From Fallopia convolvulus (lineage: Eukaryota; Streptophyta; Magnoliopsida; Caryophyllales; Polygonaceae), in NCBI GenBank assembly GCA_964016875.1, contig OZ024718.1, positions 3,167,001 through 3,231,000 of the forward strand: 64,000 bases of DNA. The letters are read 5' to 3'. This document shows, one piece after another, positions 12,001-24,720 of this stretch. A program made the translations under genes and the position numbers. The stretch's first letter is position 1. Each line of letters opens with the position of its first letter. The notes beneath the pieces were generated by a model. The model searched no databases, had not been told where the DNA came from, and saw nothing but the letters and a program-made list of their open reading frames with translations.

Positions 12001-13060
12001 TTTTTGAACTATCAAGAATTGAAAACCGAAGTCCTTTTTCTTCTAATTCTTCTTGTTCGGAGGGACCCTTCGGAGACTAGAACCTAGAACCGCTCACAAA
12101 TAATTCGGATAAAAAACGCCCGTGCCATTTTTCCCTTTTAATAAAATTATAATTTTAGGAGAACAAATGACATTTTTTAATTATTTTGCATATAAATGGA
12201 TGTGCTCTAGCTTAATTCAACCATGAGCAAGTAAAAGGCTTATTACATATTGGTGCTCAATGGCTCCAATTTCTCGATGTGGGAAGACCCACATAGTGAC
12301 AAAGTCACTTTGCCTTTCCACCTGCTGTTTCAATTCTGTGCATTGATCACAGGTACTTGTACCAACATAAAATAGCTCCTAATTCGCTCGATCAGTAGTA
12401 ATTTAGGTTTCGGATTTGCAATGTTTGGGCTATGTTTTGATAAATTAATGTTTTGAATGGCGTAGCCACATTAGGACCAGTGAGGGCTACAAAAAAAATT
12501 AATTAAAATATATAAAATGTTATTAATGTAAAAAGTGTGCAAAAATTACTGGTATTATACGTATCAATGATTAAACATTTACTATATATATTGTCAAATA
12601 CACTCAAACGATCCCCATCTTTCAACTAGTATACATTTTTTTATGAAAAAAGGGTCTCATATACAAAAAATTAATTTTTATACAGAAAAATACAAAATTT
12701 TATTAAAAATACAAAATTTTCCGTACAATTTTTTTTATATAGATAAATACAATTTTTTCCTATAACTAGGAATTTAGCCCCCACTGAGGCAAATTTCTAG
12801 CTCCGCCCCACTTTTGATAACAGGTATGTGTGTTTTTTCTTGGAAATTATGTTTTGAAAAACTAAATATATGCACATACAAACATACTCTATGTTTTCAT
12901 AATCTAAATCAATCCCGCGTCAAGATAATGTATGACTCAAGCTTTTTGGAAATTATATTAATGTATCATCAAAACTTAAAAATTTGCACATAATCGATCA
13001 AGGTATAATATCTTGATAATTTACATCAAATTCAAATAACTAAGCATCAAGGCTCGGGCA
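12000..13060. other. Non-coding, AT-rich
   Basis: No gene recognised. 12010-12120 has a small GC-richer patch (GGAGGGACCCTTCGGAGAC). 12460-12830 contains short phrases such as AGGGCTACAAAAAAA and CTAGCTCCGCCCC common in decayed plant transposons, but no boundaries could be drawn. Confidence 0.25.
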
Positions 13061-13160
13061 ATTGGCTAATATTTCTCATGACCTCGATCACCTTCTTCCT
13101 AATCAATCAATATATATATCGACGTACGTACAACAGAAGATTCCTCCGATCAATAATATA

Positions 13161-13573
13161 TTACGTACTCAACCTCGACGGATAAGCACGGCAAACAGGG
13201 CACCTGGGAAGCCCCTTTTCGAACCAAACTCGAATGCAAAGCTCGTGGAATTGGTGGCCGCAGGGCGTCAAAGTGTGACGAGCGACCCAGATTTGATCCT
13301 TTTTGAATTCCTCGAGACAGATCGCGCAATCGGTGCAACTTTTTCGATCTCTTCGATTCTTCTCATGTCTTGCCGTTGTCGTACGAATGGTGGTGGTGGT
13401 CGCTGCTGCTGCCGCCGCCACTGCCATTGCCGTGGCCGAATTCTCGGCCCGGCTTCTATGTCCGGTGTATACTCGTCTTCGGTGTCTGGGCATAGACACC
13501 CGAATATTAGTGGTAGTACAAAAAGTACAATAATTCCGACGCAGACGACCATTTCGATCGCTATTATAGCCAT
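13161..13573 (-). pseudogene. RING-H2 finger protein gene with frameshift
   Basis: One frame starts at ATG 13573 and encodes a hydrophobic N-terminal segment (MVVCVGIIVLFVLPLIFGCL), then an acidic and Arg/Gln/Pro-rich linker. The next frame over encodes an intact RING-H2 domain: CAIC, CGHQFH, LC and CPVC in order, ending at stop 13161. RING-H2 proteins with one N-terminal membrane segment (ATL type) are membrane-bound ubiquitin ligases that bind E2 enzymes through the RING. The two halves are joined only by a one-base frame change, most likely near 13335-13345 where the transcribed strand has an A5 run (GATCGAAAAAGTTGC). Either the gene is a recent pseudogene or the base call is wrong. An unspliced shorter protein from ATG 13499 would keep the RING but lose the membrane segment. 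Confidence 0.72.
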
Positions 13574-13620
13574 ATAGGTTGATTTCTAGGCGGGAAAACG
13601 AAGCCTTTTACTGGCACGAT

Positions 13621-13654
13621 TTGTACGTGTCTATATATATATAGACACGTACAA
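13621..13654. promoter_or_regulatory. 34-bp perfect palindrome upstream of RING gene
   Basis: TTGTACGTGTCTATATA is followed immediately by its exact inverse complement, about 48 bases upstream of the RING gene ATG. Each arm carries ACGTGTC, an ABRE/G-box-like ACGT core, and the centre is a TA run that could act as a TATA region. A second small palindrome, ATAAGATATATATCTTAT, lies at about 13670-13687. The regulatory role is inferred from position and motif only. Confidence 0.4.
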
Positions 13655-14039
13655 TTATGCTAATATAAGATATAAGATATATATCTTATGTACGTTAAAT
13701 ATTTAGAATTTGTTGCTAAAATTCAATTTGCTATATATATTAAAGATACTGATGTAAAGATATTGATGCCAAATTTTTTTTACGGAAGTTACGGAACAAT
13801 CAGTAAATATACTAATATAATTCACATATTTAAAATATACTAATATAAAAAAAAATTAATTTACTAGGGCAAAAAAATAAAGGAGATATATAAAAGTAGA
13901 ATACCAGCGCACGTGCCACGCCGGACGGCCGCGACGCGCGAGAGGGGTGTCCATGTTCTCACGGTCTCACGTGATCCTTCTCCTATATTGATAGAATATA
14001 AGATGTGACTTAAAATTTGAAGATCCAAACTTTACTTTT

Positions 14040-14600
14040 AATTTTATATCTTAAACTAGTATGTATGTCCGTATCTTGTACGGATTTTTTCTTAAATAAA
14101 ATATTAATAATAAATTTTTTTAAATACATTTATTATCTGAGAAGAATAATCATGTAAATACTTAAATATAAATATTTGTTATAATCTGCGTAAAAAGATA
14201 GGGTAATTATCATATAACTAATTAAGATCTTTTCCTATAAGGTAACAAATGATTTGGATTAGTTACAACTTACAAGATAACTATTCAATTAAGATATCTT
14301 AGTTAAAAAAGGATTCTATTTAAAAATAAAATAAATATTCTAGAATTTGTATGATAGTATAAAAAAATATCCTAATGATCTTCCTATCTATCCTATCCAA
14401 AAGTAAAAGATTGTTTAATAATGAGATTTTCTATCCTATATTCTAAATACATGAATAAGAATTTATCATAACCAAAAAAAAAATTATTGAATAAGAATTT
14501 ATCATAACCAAAAGTAAAAAATTATTTTAAAAAAAAAGGCAGTGTGGTCCAATCTTATTGTCATGTGTCGTTTAATAATTTTTTTAACCTCCGCTTTAGA
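14040..14600. repeat. Dispersed CTAGTATGTA...CTTGTACGG repeat, copy B
   Basis: Second copy of the repeat described at 10020-10460, starting ACTAGTATGTATGTCCGTA then CTTGTACGG. It contains an internal duplication around AATAAGAATTTATCATAACC (about 14455-14510). A short related head, ACTAGTTTTACCCGTCG, opens the insertion at about 41947. Confidence 0.5.
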
Positions 14601-14739
14601 TTATAGTTATGATGATTGTAAATACATATAGATCAAAAATTCGATGAATGCAATTGCATTACTATTTTTTTTTGTGCATCACTATTTTTTTTTGTTAACA
14701 TATATGTTAATTAGTGCACAAAAGTTCCGCTTTTAATGC

Positions 14740-15200
14740 ACTAATTGATAACTCTTTCTTCAGCTTCCGTTTCAACTGCTCTTCCACCTAAAACCTGAAA
14801 AATAATGGACCAAGGGGACGGGGACCCCTAATCCACATCCGATGCCTAAGTCAAAAGAACAGTTGTCGATCGAGCATCAAGGTAGAGACAAGAAAAGCTA
14901 GATCACTCAGTGAGATGAGTTTTCTTGAACAAATAAGCTAAGCGAATATTAAACCGTTCAAGCTCTCAAGGTGTGTTTCAATATGCTTTCTCTACCCGAT
15001 GAAGACGTGTATTTATAATGGAAGAAAAGGGCTAGGGGGCCGAAAATTCTATCTCGGCCCCTAGGGCCGACCCAATACCTTAAAGCCCAAGCAAGTGATA
15101 TCTTGCTCCCTACTCCAAGCGAAAATTCTATCTTTTCGCTAAGATAAAACCTTCCATTATGTCGCATAACCACTATATTTAATTTTATAAAAATACTAAA
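14740..15200 (-). mobile_element. Candidate solo LTR or LTR fragment
   Basis: A moderately GC-rich block in AT-rich surroundings. On the minus strand it has a TATA box (TTATAAATACACG, about 15010-15022) followed by a leader-like region. It also carries the phrases GGGGGCCGAAAATTCTATCT and GAAAATTCTATC in two places. This organisation is typical of plant LTRs. I could not find a second copy or a target duplication, so the call is tentative. Confidence 0.32.
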
Positions 15201-15610
15201 AAATATAAATAGCGTAATAAATAAAATATCTTTATGGTGGTTGATAGGAAAATAATTATACTAGTTATTTTTTACCCGCTCACAATATCCCTGATTTAAC
15301 CCATCTCCAACTCCTAATTAACATCAAACTGCTAACTTGGACCAGTTTTAACTAACCATGTGGATCTCAATCTTTTGTAACAACAATTCTTACATGCTTT
15401 TAGAAGAAGAAAAAAACACCATTTCGCAAAATACATCTTATTCATTTCACATAAAATCATACAAATTAAATTCTTAACACAAATCCGAAGTACATAGATT
15501 CCAAGAGTTATAACTTCCATATATCATTTCATCCACATTTGAGGATCATTATTGACAACACACTAAAGTTACAATTCCATTAAAAACAACTTGTTCATCA
15601 TTTTATCAAC

Positions 15611-18600
15611 TCAAAGCCTAGAATTCTTCATGATGTATTGTTTGAGGATGGGTCGAATATACTCATTGTAACCATCGGGCACAACCGAATCATTTAACGG
15701 ATCCTTCCAAGCCCCCTCATAAAGCTTCGGGTACACGTTACCGTCATACCGGCCCAAAGCCGAGCCCAAATAGTGATCCGTGTAGTTAAACGCGTCAACT
15801 AACGCGATAGCATTGGGCCGGACCTGTGAACAAAGAGGATCAAGATTAGATATGGGCCAAAATAAATTTGGGCCGGGCTTGATAAATATTTCAGGCCCAA
15901 TACATATTTTGATTCTCAAAGAGGAGTAAAGAAGAACCTGTGAGTATAAGGAACGTAGGAGATTGTTTGCAAGAGATGCTTGCTTAGAGTTGATGCAACT
16001 AGTGGCGAGGAAGTCGCCAATGTGTTTTTTGAGGATGGACAAAGAGTAGATGTTGAAGAGGAGTTCTAATTGTTGTTTTATTCCTTCGCCTTGAATGTCT
16101 TGTTGTAGTTTCTCGGCGAATCTGTAGATATTGCAAGAAAAGGTATCGATAAGGGGTGGTTGAATGTAAACGGAACTTAGTTAAGAAGTGGTTTTATGTG
16201 AAAACCGGAATAAGGGTTGGTTTATTACAAATAAGTCAAGATAAGGGGTGGATTTGTGTAGTTTGAGTAGGTAATAATTATGCGAAATTGAAGGCTCAAC
16301 CTAGTGTATCTTTTCGAATGAGAATTTAAATTCTGGATTAAGCCGAATATGATTCACATTTAACGAATGACGAGAACAACAGAATCAACCACAAGATTAC
16401 AAATCAGAGGCACTTGTTTAATTTTAACAACCTTAAAGGATTGCAAAATCATAAGGTATCAATATATATATATTTGTATTAGACTTGAGGAAATTCGGAA
16501 TGGCCCGCCCGTGCTTCCTTCAAATATAATCAGATATGAACAAGAAAAATATGCAAATTTACATAGACCTAGCACATACATTTATCTATACCTAAATCCG
16601 GCCCGACCAATGTCTAATTTGTATCAAATTGACAAGCATTTTCATCTTTGAAGGTAATGTCATACAAACAAAAAAAGAGATAGAAGCTTACTTGGAGACG
16701 ACGATCAATTGACAATGAGCAATTGCTGCTCTAGTGAAATCTATTGATAGCTCTGCAAAGCCTATAAGATAAAACATGTCCTCTTCTCAAATATATTACT
16801 AGCATCAAAAGAGAGAGTTATGAATATATCTTCATAATAAAATGAATTAATACCTTCCTCAGGATTTTGAAATTTGCTTAGTGATTTAGCACAAGAAATT
16901 GCCATCCTAGCTGATCTCGCTTCAAAAACCTCTAGTACAATACTTGGCTTCAACCAATCCTCGGCTAGAAGGCAATAAGAGGGATTAATACGATCAGAAG
17001 ATTGTCATGTGAAGTTTATGTGTAGACTAAGTATATAAGAGTACATCCATTGTTTGGCCAATTTTTTTGGTCATCATATTAAAAAATTATATTTATTTAT
17101 CTCTTCTCTCATGTGACATTTGTCACTTTTTTGATTGACGACCAATCACTCATTTTGGCATTGTGATGACCTAGTGTATTTTTTTCTTTTGCTCTCTCCA
17201 TATTTGTTATTTCTTTATCACCTCCCTCTTTGTATGACCAAAATTTAAGCAACGGCTAGAACCACTCTAAGAAGGATAAAATATGCTGCAAACCTTTTTG
17301 AACGTCACATTGATAGTGTAATAAATGTTCTACTCGACCCATATAAGCAATTGTCCCAACAAACTTCTTCCCTTTGCCTATTTGTGAAACAGTCTTCATC
17401 AAGAATCTAGCAACCTGCAAAACAAACATCAGATTAATGTTGCCATACAATGCAAATCCTCTAGTATTAATTTCACAACCATACCTCCAACTAAGATTTT
17501 ATGTTCTTTTATACTTATTATGACATGACTAACTAATTTGTTTTTTAAATAAAAATAAAATATCTTTATTCATAGTAAAATAACAAAAAATTCAATTAGA
17601 TCTATGAAACAATATGAAAAATTAAACTACAGGAAAAAACTCAAACTTTAGGGACGACCGTACAAAATAGTCCAAATTTTCAAAAATTACGGCAAATAGC
17701 CCTAATTATGAGATGAGTTGTGACCACTAACTAAGTAAGCAAGTATCATGGGAGATCATACTTTTTCCTAATTAACATTAATGCCATATTATATTTAACA
17801 TTGATGTAATTAACTCATAATCGATTTTGACAACAATAATTTTCTAACCATTAACTATAAAAAAATCTTGTATTAAATCTTAGGCTAGTAATCGCAACAT
17901 GAAAGTTCAAGCTATTTTGCGTAACCATGCCAAAAACTCGGGTTATTTTCATCAATTTTTTGAAAATAATTGAGTATATTGGAAAGTTAAGTAATAGAAC
18001 AAGAGATTAAAAATAAACCTGTAATAGTAGCACAACATTGTCCCCTTCATATGTACAAGATGGGGCATTAGCAGCAAACAACTCCGGAAGCCCACTACTA
18101 CACAAGTAACCATGTCCACCACAAAGTTTTCTGCATTCATCAATTGCATCCTACAACCATAAACAATCATACATTAATTTGTATCATCAGATTAAGGCCT
18201 TGTTTGGTTATAATTCATAGAAACGTAAACGGAATGGAAATGAATGTAGTCCATTTTAGTATCATGATACATTGATAAAAAAAATCAACTTGTTTTACAC
18301 AACCTCTTATTCATTGTAAAAAAGGGCTTGCTCCACATCAATCGTTCCTCCACCAAGGGGGTGGGTAACAAAATGGTGGAATCACTCCCTTCTATCTCAC
18401 TTTTACAATGGACAAGTTGTTGAATGATTTATTTTATATAAATGTATCATGACACTAAAAATGGTTTAGATTCATTCCGTTTTCGTTTCCGTTTCTATAT
18501 CTCATGACAAACTGAACGGGGCCTAAGATTCAAAGAAAAGTAGGACATACAGAAGTGAACGATGTCGTCAACGATTTCAGGCCAGCCGTAGAAGCATGAA

Positions 18601-21600
18601 CCTCTTGTAGTGTAGAGAAATCGTTGGCTTGCAATCTTTGTGTAACATCTGTGTGTAGCCATTTTAACCACTCGCTAACGAATCTGAATGCGTAGGCGGA
18701 AGCCAATAGAGGAAAAAGCCTGTCTTGTTGTGTTCTATAATCAATCACCTACAAATGCAATGTGGAAGTATTAAAGATTTTGCAAGAGGAGAATTTGTAA
18801 CAAGTGTACATATTTGTATGTGAGAATGGAAAAGATATGAACTTTATGATCAACATTTCTCTCTCTTTTTTGGAAAAGTAGTAGAGCCCGTTTGGATTTC
18901 CGAAGTAATGTATTAAATTGCATTATCTTGCATTACAAATTCAAGATTTAATGAAAAATAATGCATTTTAATGTATTATTTTTGGGATTAAAATGGACCC
19001 TTTGTTTATGGCGGCATGGGAAGTTATTTGCTAGATTTTTCTTCATAGAAAATTAGAAATTAGGTTTGGTTAAAATTTAATTTTTAATAAATTATGGGAA
19101 AGAAAATCTCCTCCACCCCTAGATTATTACTTTCCTACAAAATATAGGAAAAAAATTAAAAATTATGATTTTTTTATTAAAAAATCATCATTCTAAGGTA
19201 TAAATTTAATAATTTTTTTGATTTTTTTACTTATTTTTTTATTTATCAACAAAACAAGTACCTATTTAATTTTCAATCTCACCATCACATATACGAGTTA
19301 TCAAATATATTAGTGCACCAAAAAGAAAATATTAGCGTAAATTATACATTATGAAATTGCTAGCTTTAATTTTCAATAAACCCCCACAAAAAACAAAATT
19401 ACAAAAAATGCCTAATTTTTGGTTGAAAAGAATTGTCAATTTCAATTTAAATACACTTGTTTATGGGACATACTAGAAAATTCCGTTTAAATTAACCATT
19501 AAAATGATTAAACAAATTTCTAGGATATGATTACCTGGATTTCACGCCCATTTTCTGAGCCAAATTGGCGACGAACGGCACTATACCTTGTAGCAACACA
19601 AACAGCTCGTGACAAAGCAGTTGAAGCATCATATACAATCACTTGTCTCACATACACCATTGTCCCATACAATGATTGTCTTGGAATATTTGATTGCACA
19701 ACTTTGCCCTCTCTTGTCACTTGTTGCACACTAAAAACACAAACTTCTTGTCATAAAAAATGACATTCAAGATCTCAAACAAAACACAAAACATGATCGA
19801 TACAACTCTACATTGTGTGAAAAATGAAAGAGAACTAACCGCATCAACATTTGGTCCCTAGGGATGCGCACATTATCGAACCTTAGAACTCCATTGTCCA
19901 TAGTGTTATACCCTCCATTTCCAAACTTTTGTCCGATATCGCCAATCGTAATTCCTTGCAATGGTAGGTGATCATCCAAACTCCGGAGTTGCACAAGAAA
20001 ACCTTAGACGACGATGCAAAGTTAGTCATAGTCAACAGTCAACACAATAATAGGATTACATAGAGAATTCTTACAACATTACAACTGTAAGAATTCTCTC
20101 TGTAACCCTATATATTTATCAACACACAACAGGATACCCTAGTCGAGATTCATAATCTTGACTAACTTAAAGATGTTGTTCATAATGAAAGACATGAGAG
20201 TTTTGTATTTGAGATACTTACCATTTACTCCATGGTCTTTCTCATTTGTTATAAGACGTGCAAAAACAATTGCATGAGTGGATACTTTGCCCAATCCACC
20301 GGGCCACCACTGTTCAAATTGTCACAATGTTAAACATGATTAAGGATCCGTTTGGATCGCACATTTAATGCAACTTAATACATTAAATGTACGATCCAAC
20401 CAGAGGCTAAGACAAATTTCAAAAGTATGAGTTTCTTAAAAAAACTTCAAAATTGTAAGAAAGAAATTAACATATATAGGTGAGAATCAATATAGGTTAA
20501 AGTTGCTCACTTTGCTAGAGGTTAAGGTCGGACTATTGATAACAAATTCATCTGTTTCGGGATCGAAAGTCGCCGTAGTTTCAAGTCCTTGAACATTGGA
20601 TCCATGGCCAAGTTCAGTTTGTGCATAACATCCAATGATTTGCATCTTATACGCCATTGGCAACCACTTCTTTTGTTGTTCTTCAGTAGCTTGTCCTTTG
20701 AGAGCAGGTATAAACATCCCCTAGAGTTAAAATATTAAAATGAGTTTGACTCTGTCATTTTAAACTATCTCAAAATCAAGTGCAACAAATAAGCAAGCCA
20801 TAAAATATTAAAATGAATTTCTCAATTTTTTTTTACAGACTTTCAAGAGTATGTAATTTTGTCAAGGAATTACCCAATGTACATCTGAGTAAGAAACCTC
20901 ATCAATAAAAGTCCTCATCTTTATTGCTTCTTCCTCTGCATTAATAGCAAGACTTTATTGTTAGTAATAGTAAGTAGGGCAGAGCATCGGTCGGTAAACC
21001 GGAATTTTTTGCCGAACCAACTGAACCAAACTAAAATTGATATTATTTAATTGGTTCAGTTTTCGATTTAAGAATTTTTCAAATTTCAGTTTCCGTTAAA
21101 TTTCGATTCAATTCGAATTTATCAAAACAATAACATTCTATTCATCTCAAACCAACAAAGCCAAAACCGAACCAAATCGGTTTGGTTTTAAGTTTACCTT
21201 AAATAAAATCTCGGTCCGGTTCTAAACCGATACCCAACCCTATTTGTAAGACCATTTTTATGAAATGATTTCAAAAGGGGACTGAATATAAGACCATTAT
21301 TAATAACAAAAATTATATTTGCATAATTATATACGAAATGGGTCTTTGTAAATAAATAAATAGATAGATTTATTAATCATGGTGATATAAACTTCAAAAA
21401 TTAAAGATTAAATTAAGTGTTAAAATGTCTTAAATACAATAAAATTAATCACATGCTAGGAGTATTATTTTTTTCTTTCACCACGGCATATATCACTTAT
21501 TTTGATTTTAAAATGATCTTAGATATATCTCAAGATGATGGCCACGAACAACTTATAAATGTATTTGAACAAATAAAAAATTAGGAGATTGCATACCAGA

Positions 21601-22496
21601 AAGATGAAGTTCATTTGTTATTTTCCATTCGTGAGCCGCTTTTCGAAGGGTGTTGTTAAATAACTCTTTTCTTCCCATCATAACTCTCCTATCCTTCCTA
21701 AAAGCCTGAAACACCAAAATTCACATACTTCACTTGCAATGAGAAAGAATGTCATTCATATAACAAAAAAAAAAGATGATAAAAATGAGTTGGGTTGATA
21801 CTTGATAGACCACGTAGTGTATGCACAAATTTTTATGTGCATATCACAAGATTTTAACCTAAAACTAGTTTAGGACACAAGATAGTATCATGAAGTATCG
21901 GTTTCGATTTCAATAAATAGTGTCCTTAGAAAATAAGAAAATGGAGTAATTCAACATTCTTATACAAACAATATTCTAAATCTAATGGCGTTTGTTATCC
22001 TTTGCTAGTTAAGCATATGGTATTTAAAAACTTAAATACTAAAAAGTTAAATAATCCTAATCAATTACACACAATCAAACATTTCAATTAATTGAGGTTC
22101 TTTAACTTGCTCCATATTAGTGAGACTTTAAGTAGTTTTTTAGGTGGGTTTTATGTGCTTCATGATTGGTTAGACACTTAGACAGTTTTTTTTTCTTGGA
22201 CACTTCATGAAGTCGAAACGATATTTTAACCGCTTGACTAGATTTTCGAAGACTAGATTGGATAGTTAGTTAATCTGAGAATTTTTTTTGGTTAAAATAG
22301 AAGAAATAGAACAAAGATCAAAATTAAGAGAGTTAACCGGATCGCTTGCGACGAGACGAGCCATACGATCAGAAACATCAAATTCATGCTGCCCACCGGC
22401 CCAAACGATCTTCATTGCATTCACGTTGAACTGTGCTTTCTTCCTTTCATCGACGAGCAAATCAACACCTTCTTCGTGGTGAAAATTTTCAGCCAT
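15611..22496 (-). CDS. ACX1-like: Peroxisomal acyl-CoA oxidase, ACX1 type (copy A)
   Basis: Fourteen exons, all GT-AG and in phase: 22496-22338, 21705-21597, 20935-20874, 20720-20511, 20309-20222, 20002-19840, 19730-19535, 18748-18551, 18150-18019, 17414-17294, 16964-16854, 16761-16692, 16121-15938 and 15823-15611. The product is 671 residues (Arabidopsis ACX1 is 664 as I recall). Visible landmarks are the N-terminal MKIVWAGGQHEFDVSDRMAR, the flavin-domain block GCYAQTELGHGSN (about 140-152), and CTYEGDN with catalytic Glu at about 430. The C-terminus SRL is a type 1 peroxisome signal. These enzymes oxidise acyl-CoA to trans-2-enoyl-CoA with FAD and make hydrogen peroxide; ACX1 also acts in jasmonate side-chain shortening. 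Exon lengths match copy B in 13 of 14 exons; the last is one codon longer. No stop or frame break was found. Introns are larger than in copy B because of MITE insertions. Confidence 0.93.
17037..17272. mobile_element. Candidate MITE in ACX copy A intron 10
   Basis: Imperfect inverted ends GAGTACATCCATTGTTTGG at left and, inverted from the right, GAGTGGTTCTAGCCGTTG, with TTTTGGTCA also inverted inside. Short and AT-rich with no coding. Boundaries are approximate. Confidence 0.4.
18196..18523. mobile_element. Harbinger-like MITE in ACX copy A intron 8
   Basis: The inverted ends GGCCTTGTTTGGTTATAA and GGCCCCGTTCAGTTTGTC are flanked by TAA on both sides (18193-18195 and 18524-18526). The 3-bp TAA/TTA duplication and GGCC...TTTG ends fit PIF/Harbinger MITEs. 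Arms also share AGAAACG...AAACGG. Confidence 0.65.
20344..20407. mobile_element. 64-bp miniature TIR element
   Basis: Nearly all of it is an inverted repeat: GGATCGCACATTTAATG at left, and GGATCGTACATTTAATG from the right strand. It is flanked by TAA on both sides. It lies in intron 4 of ACX copy A. Confidence 0.5.
20975..21243. mobile_element. Candidate MITE with CGGTT-rich inverted ends
   Basis: Left end AGGGCAGAGCATCGGTCGG and right end inverted AGGGTTGGGTATCGGTTT are imperfect inverted repeats. The interior carries many AACCGAA/TTCGGTT words. A similar family (hAT-like) is common in plant introns. Target duplication not resolved. Confidence 0.4.
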
Positions 22497-23143
22497 GGAT
22501 TAATTAAAATCAGACAAAGAACACAACAGAGGGACAGATTTTGCAAAGATAAAAAGGACTTGACAGGATTTGGGAAGGAGGATGAGGAAAATGAATATCT
22601 TATATAGAGGTACTAGATGATATATAGTACTTGTGCAAGATTTTTACCGGCGAAGTAGAGTATATAATATATGTGACACAATGATTGATAACGATGGTTT
22701 GTTTGAATTGTTTTCTTCATGAATTTCACATATATCTATGGACAACGACAACATCGACCCAATGCAGTTTCGTTTGAGCAGAATATGGGGGGTTAAGATG
22801 GAAGAACCTCTGACTTAACGTCAAGGGGGTGCGCTCGGAAGACCCAAGGAAAACTAAAATTTAGAGCTATGTGACAATGATATAGATTCAGAACGCTCCA
22901 AAATTGATATAGATGTTATATCTATCTCAAAGACATTGTATAAAAGCTAATGAGTAAGAGGACGTACTATATATACGTATGGAGTTACTGATTATCTCTC
23001 CGAAAAAATTAGCATATATATGTAATAAAAGGATTATAGTTTCTAGCTTTCGAGTATCTAGTCAAAATAGTTAGGACAATTCTTTTGATAGAAAGAAAAT
23101 AACTAGAACATTAGGATAGTACTATGAGGTTCGTGCCAGCTAA
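22497..23143. other. Upstream region of ACX copy A
   Basis: 5' flank of the minus-strand gene starting at 22496. AT-rich; no defined promoter motif beyond several TATATA runs (for example 22655-22670). No other gene. Confidence 0.3.
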
Positions 23144-23301
23144 GGCTCCGCTTGGTATTTTTGTAGCGCGCGGGAGCTTTTTTACCCATTCAACTAGCGG
23201 AAATTGAAGAAGCTTGTGAGGAGGAGTTTCTTGAATCTGCTCATTTTTCCGCTCCAGCTAGCTGAATCCGCTCCCCCATTCCGCTACTGCCGAATGGAGC
23301 C
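23144..23301. mobile_element. 158-bp Harbinger-like MITE
   Basis: The inverted ends GGCTCCGCTTGGTA and GGCTCCATTCGGCA are flanked by TAA at both sides (23141-23143 and 23302-23304). Unusually GC-rich interior (GCGCGCGGGAGC). Confidence 0.6.
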
Positions 23302-23539
23302 TAAAGAATTCTTTTTGTTTTCTAATAATTAGTTACTCAATCTCATTAGTCAATGCAGGCACGAATTGAGGAGCGGGTTAGGGTCGGCTCCGGCCCGTTC
23401 TAAAAATTAGTGAAAGTTGAGGTAATTTAACAAAAAATGTTGAAATTTAAGGTAATTTTAGTGAAAAAATCAAAGTAAATTCAAATCCACTAAGATAAAT
23501 TTAGTACGGAATAAGTGGAAATTAAGATAAATCTAACAT

Positions 23540-23700
23540 TACTCCATATGGGGTGGTCTAGTGGTAGGATACATGGGAGGACCGGAATCACCGGATGTTC
23601 GGAGGTCCCATGTTTGATCCTTGTTTCCGTTCCTTCAATTGGGTGAAAACATTTCACCATTCTTCCTTCCACTAGATTGAGTCACTCGATGCAAACCAAT
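23540..23700 (+). mobile_element. Candidate tRNA-derived SINE fragment
   Basis: TGGTCTAGTGGTAGGATAC resembles a Pol III A box, and CCATGTTTGATCC about 45 bases on resembles a weak B box. The downstream body (GTTCCTTCAATTGGGTG) is unlike a tRNA. No clear poly-A tail or target duplication was found. Confidence 0.35.
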
Positions 23701-23701
23701 T

Positions 23702-24407
23702 TACTTTATTTTTACATTTTATATGTTAGTTTACAAACCTAAAATTTACTATCAAAGTTGAGTCTCTCTCGAAAAATAAATCTAACACACGAAAAGAAAT
23801 CTCGCCTATTTAAAATTTAATTTCTGAATCCGTCTTTTTAAGTCTATGCTATGTAAAATTTCACGTATTCAAATTTCAGTTGACTTTTGAATTGTTGGCC
23901 GCTCCATGTTTAAGAATTAAGAGCGGTAGGAGTACGTTGATCAAATGTCAAAGTCAAACAACAATTAGTAAAGGTTTGACCAAGAAAAAGTCTTTCTGTT
24001 TGATAATGAGCAGTAGAATTTTGAGCAAGAAAAAGTCTCTGTTTTTTGTTGACCAGCTGCTACGAATCAAAATAATTGACAAATGATTGATTTGTTTCTT
24101 TTGTCTTCGTCAATTTCAGGCAAAATGATCATGTGTTGAGTAACTTTATTAGGGAGCTAGTGTTTTTATTTATGAGACCTATGATTAGTTATGGTAGGGT
24201 TATGGGTGGGTGGAGCACCCTTCCACTACCTGAATTACGATTAAAAATAACTCACTTGATTCATCCATCACTTGTGCAATCTTTTACCTATATTTGACCT
24301 ATCCGTCACCCGCGTGAGTCAGATGACCAGCCACTCGTGAAATAAAATAACTTTCAACTAACAAACGAACTAAAACCATTCAAAAGTGAAAAGAAGCACT
24401 AACCGAC
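23702..24407. other. Non-coding, AT-rich
   Basis: No gene seen. Mixed sequence between ACX copies with a few short frames that lack any recognisable protein signal. Confidence 0.3.
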
Positions 24408-24720
24408 GGTGACGATGAGAAGGGCGTAGAGATTGGAGTGAGTAAGATTGAGGGAGTGGTGATGAAGCAGAGAAGTAGTTAAGGGGCGCGACCGGAGTGA
24501 GAAAGACTAGCAGTGAAAAGGTGAAGGAGCGTTACTGGTGGTGACGCTTCATTACTGGTGGTGACGCTAAGAAGGGATAGAGATTGTAATGAGTAAGAGT
24601 GGGGAAGTGGTGGTGAAGAAAAGAAGCAATGAAGCGGCACGACCAGAGTGAGAAAGATTAGCAGTGAAAAGGTGAAGAAGTGTTACCGGCGGTGATACTG
24701 AGAAGATGACATTGGAGACA
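24408..24720. repeat. Tandem repeat, about 130-150 bp unit, two copies plus a partial
   Basis: A unit starting GGTGACGATGAGAAGG and containing GAGTGAGAAAGACTAGCAG then TGAAAAGGTGAAG occurs at about 24408 and about 24559. A third, truncated start follows at about 24688. The copies differ by point changes. Confidence 0.55.

Noticed and set aside
23540..23700. Functional tRNA gene
   Set aside because: Only weak A and B boxes; no cloverleaf could be drawn. Kept only as a SINE candidate.
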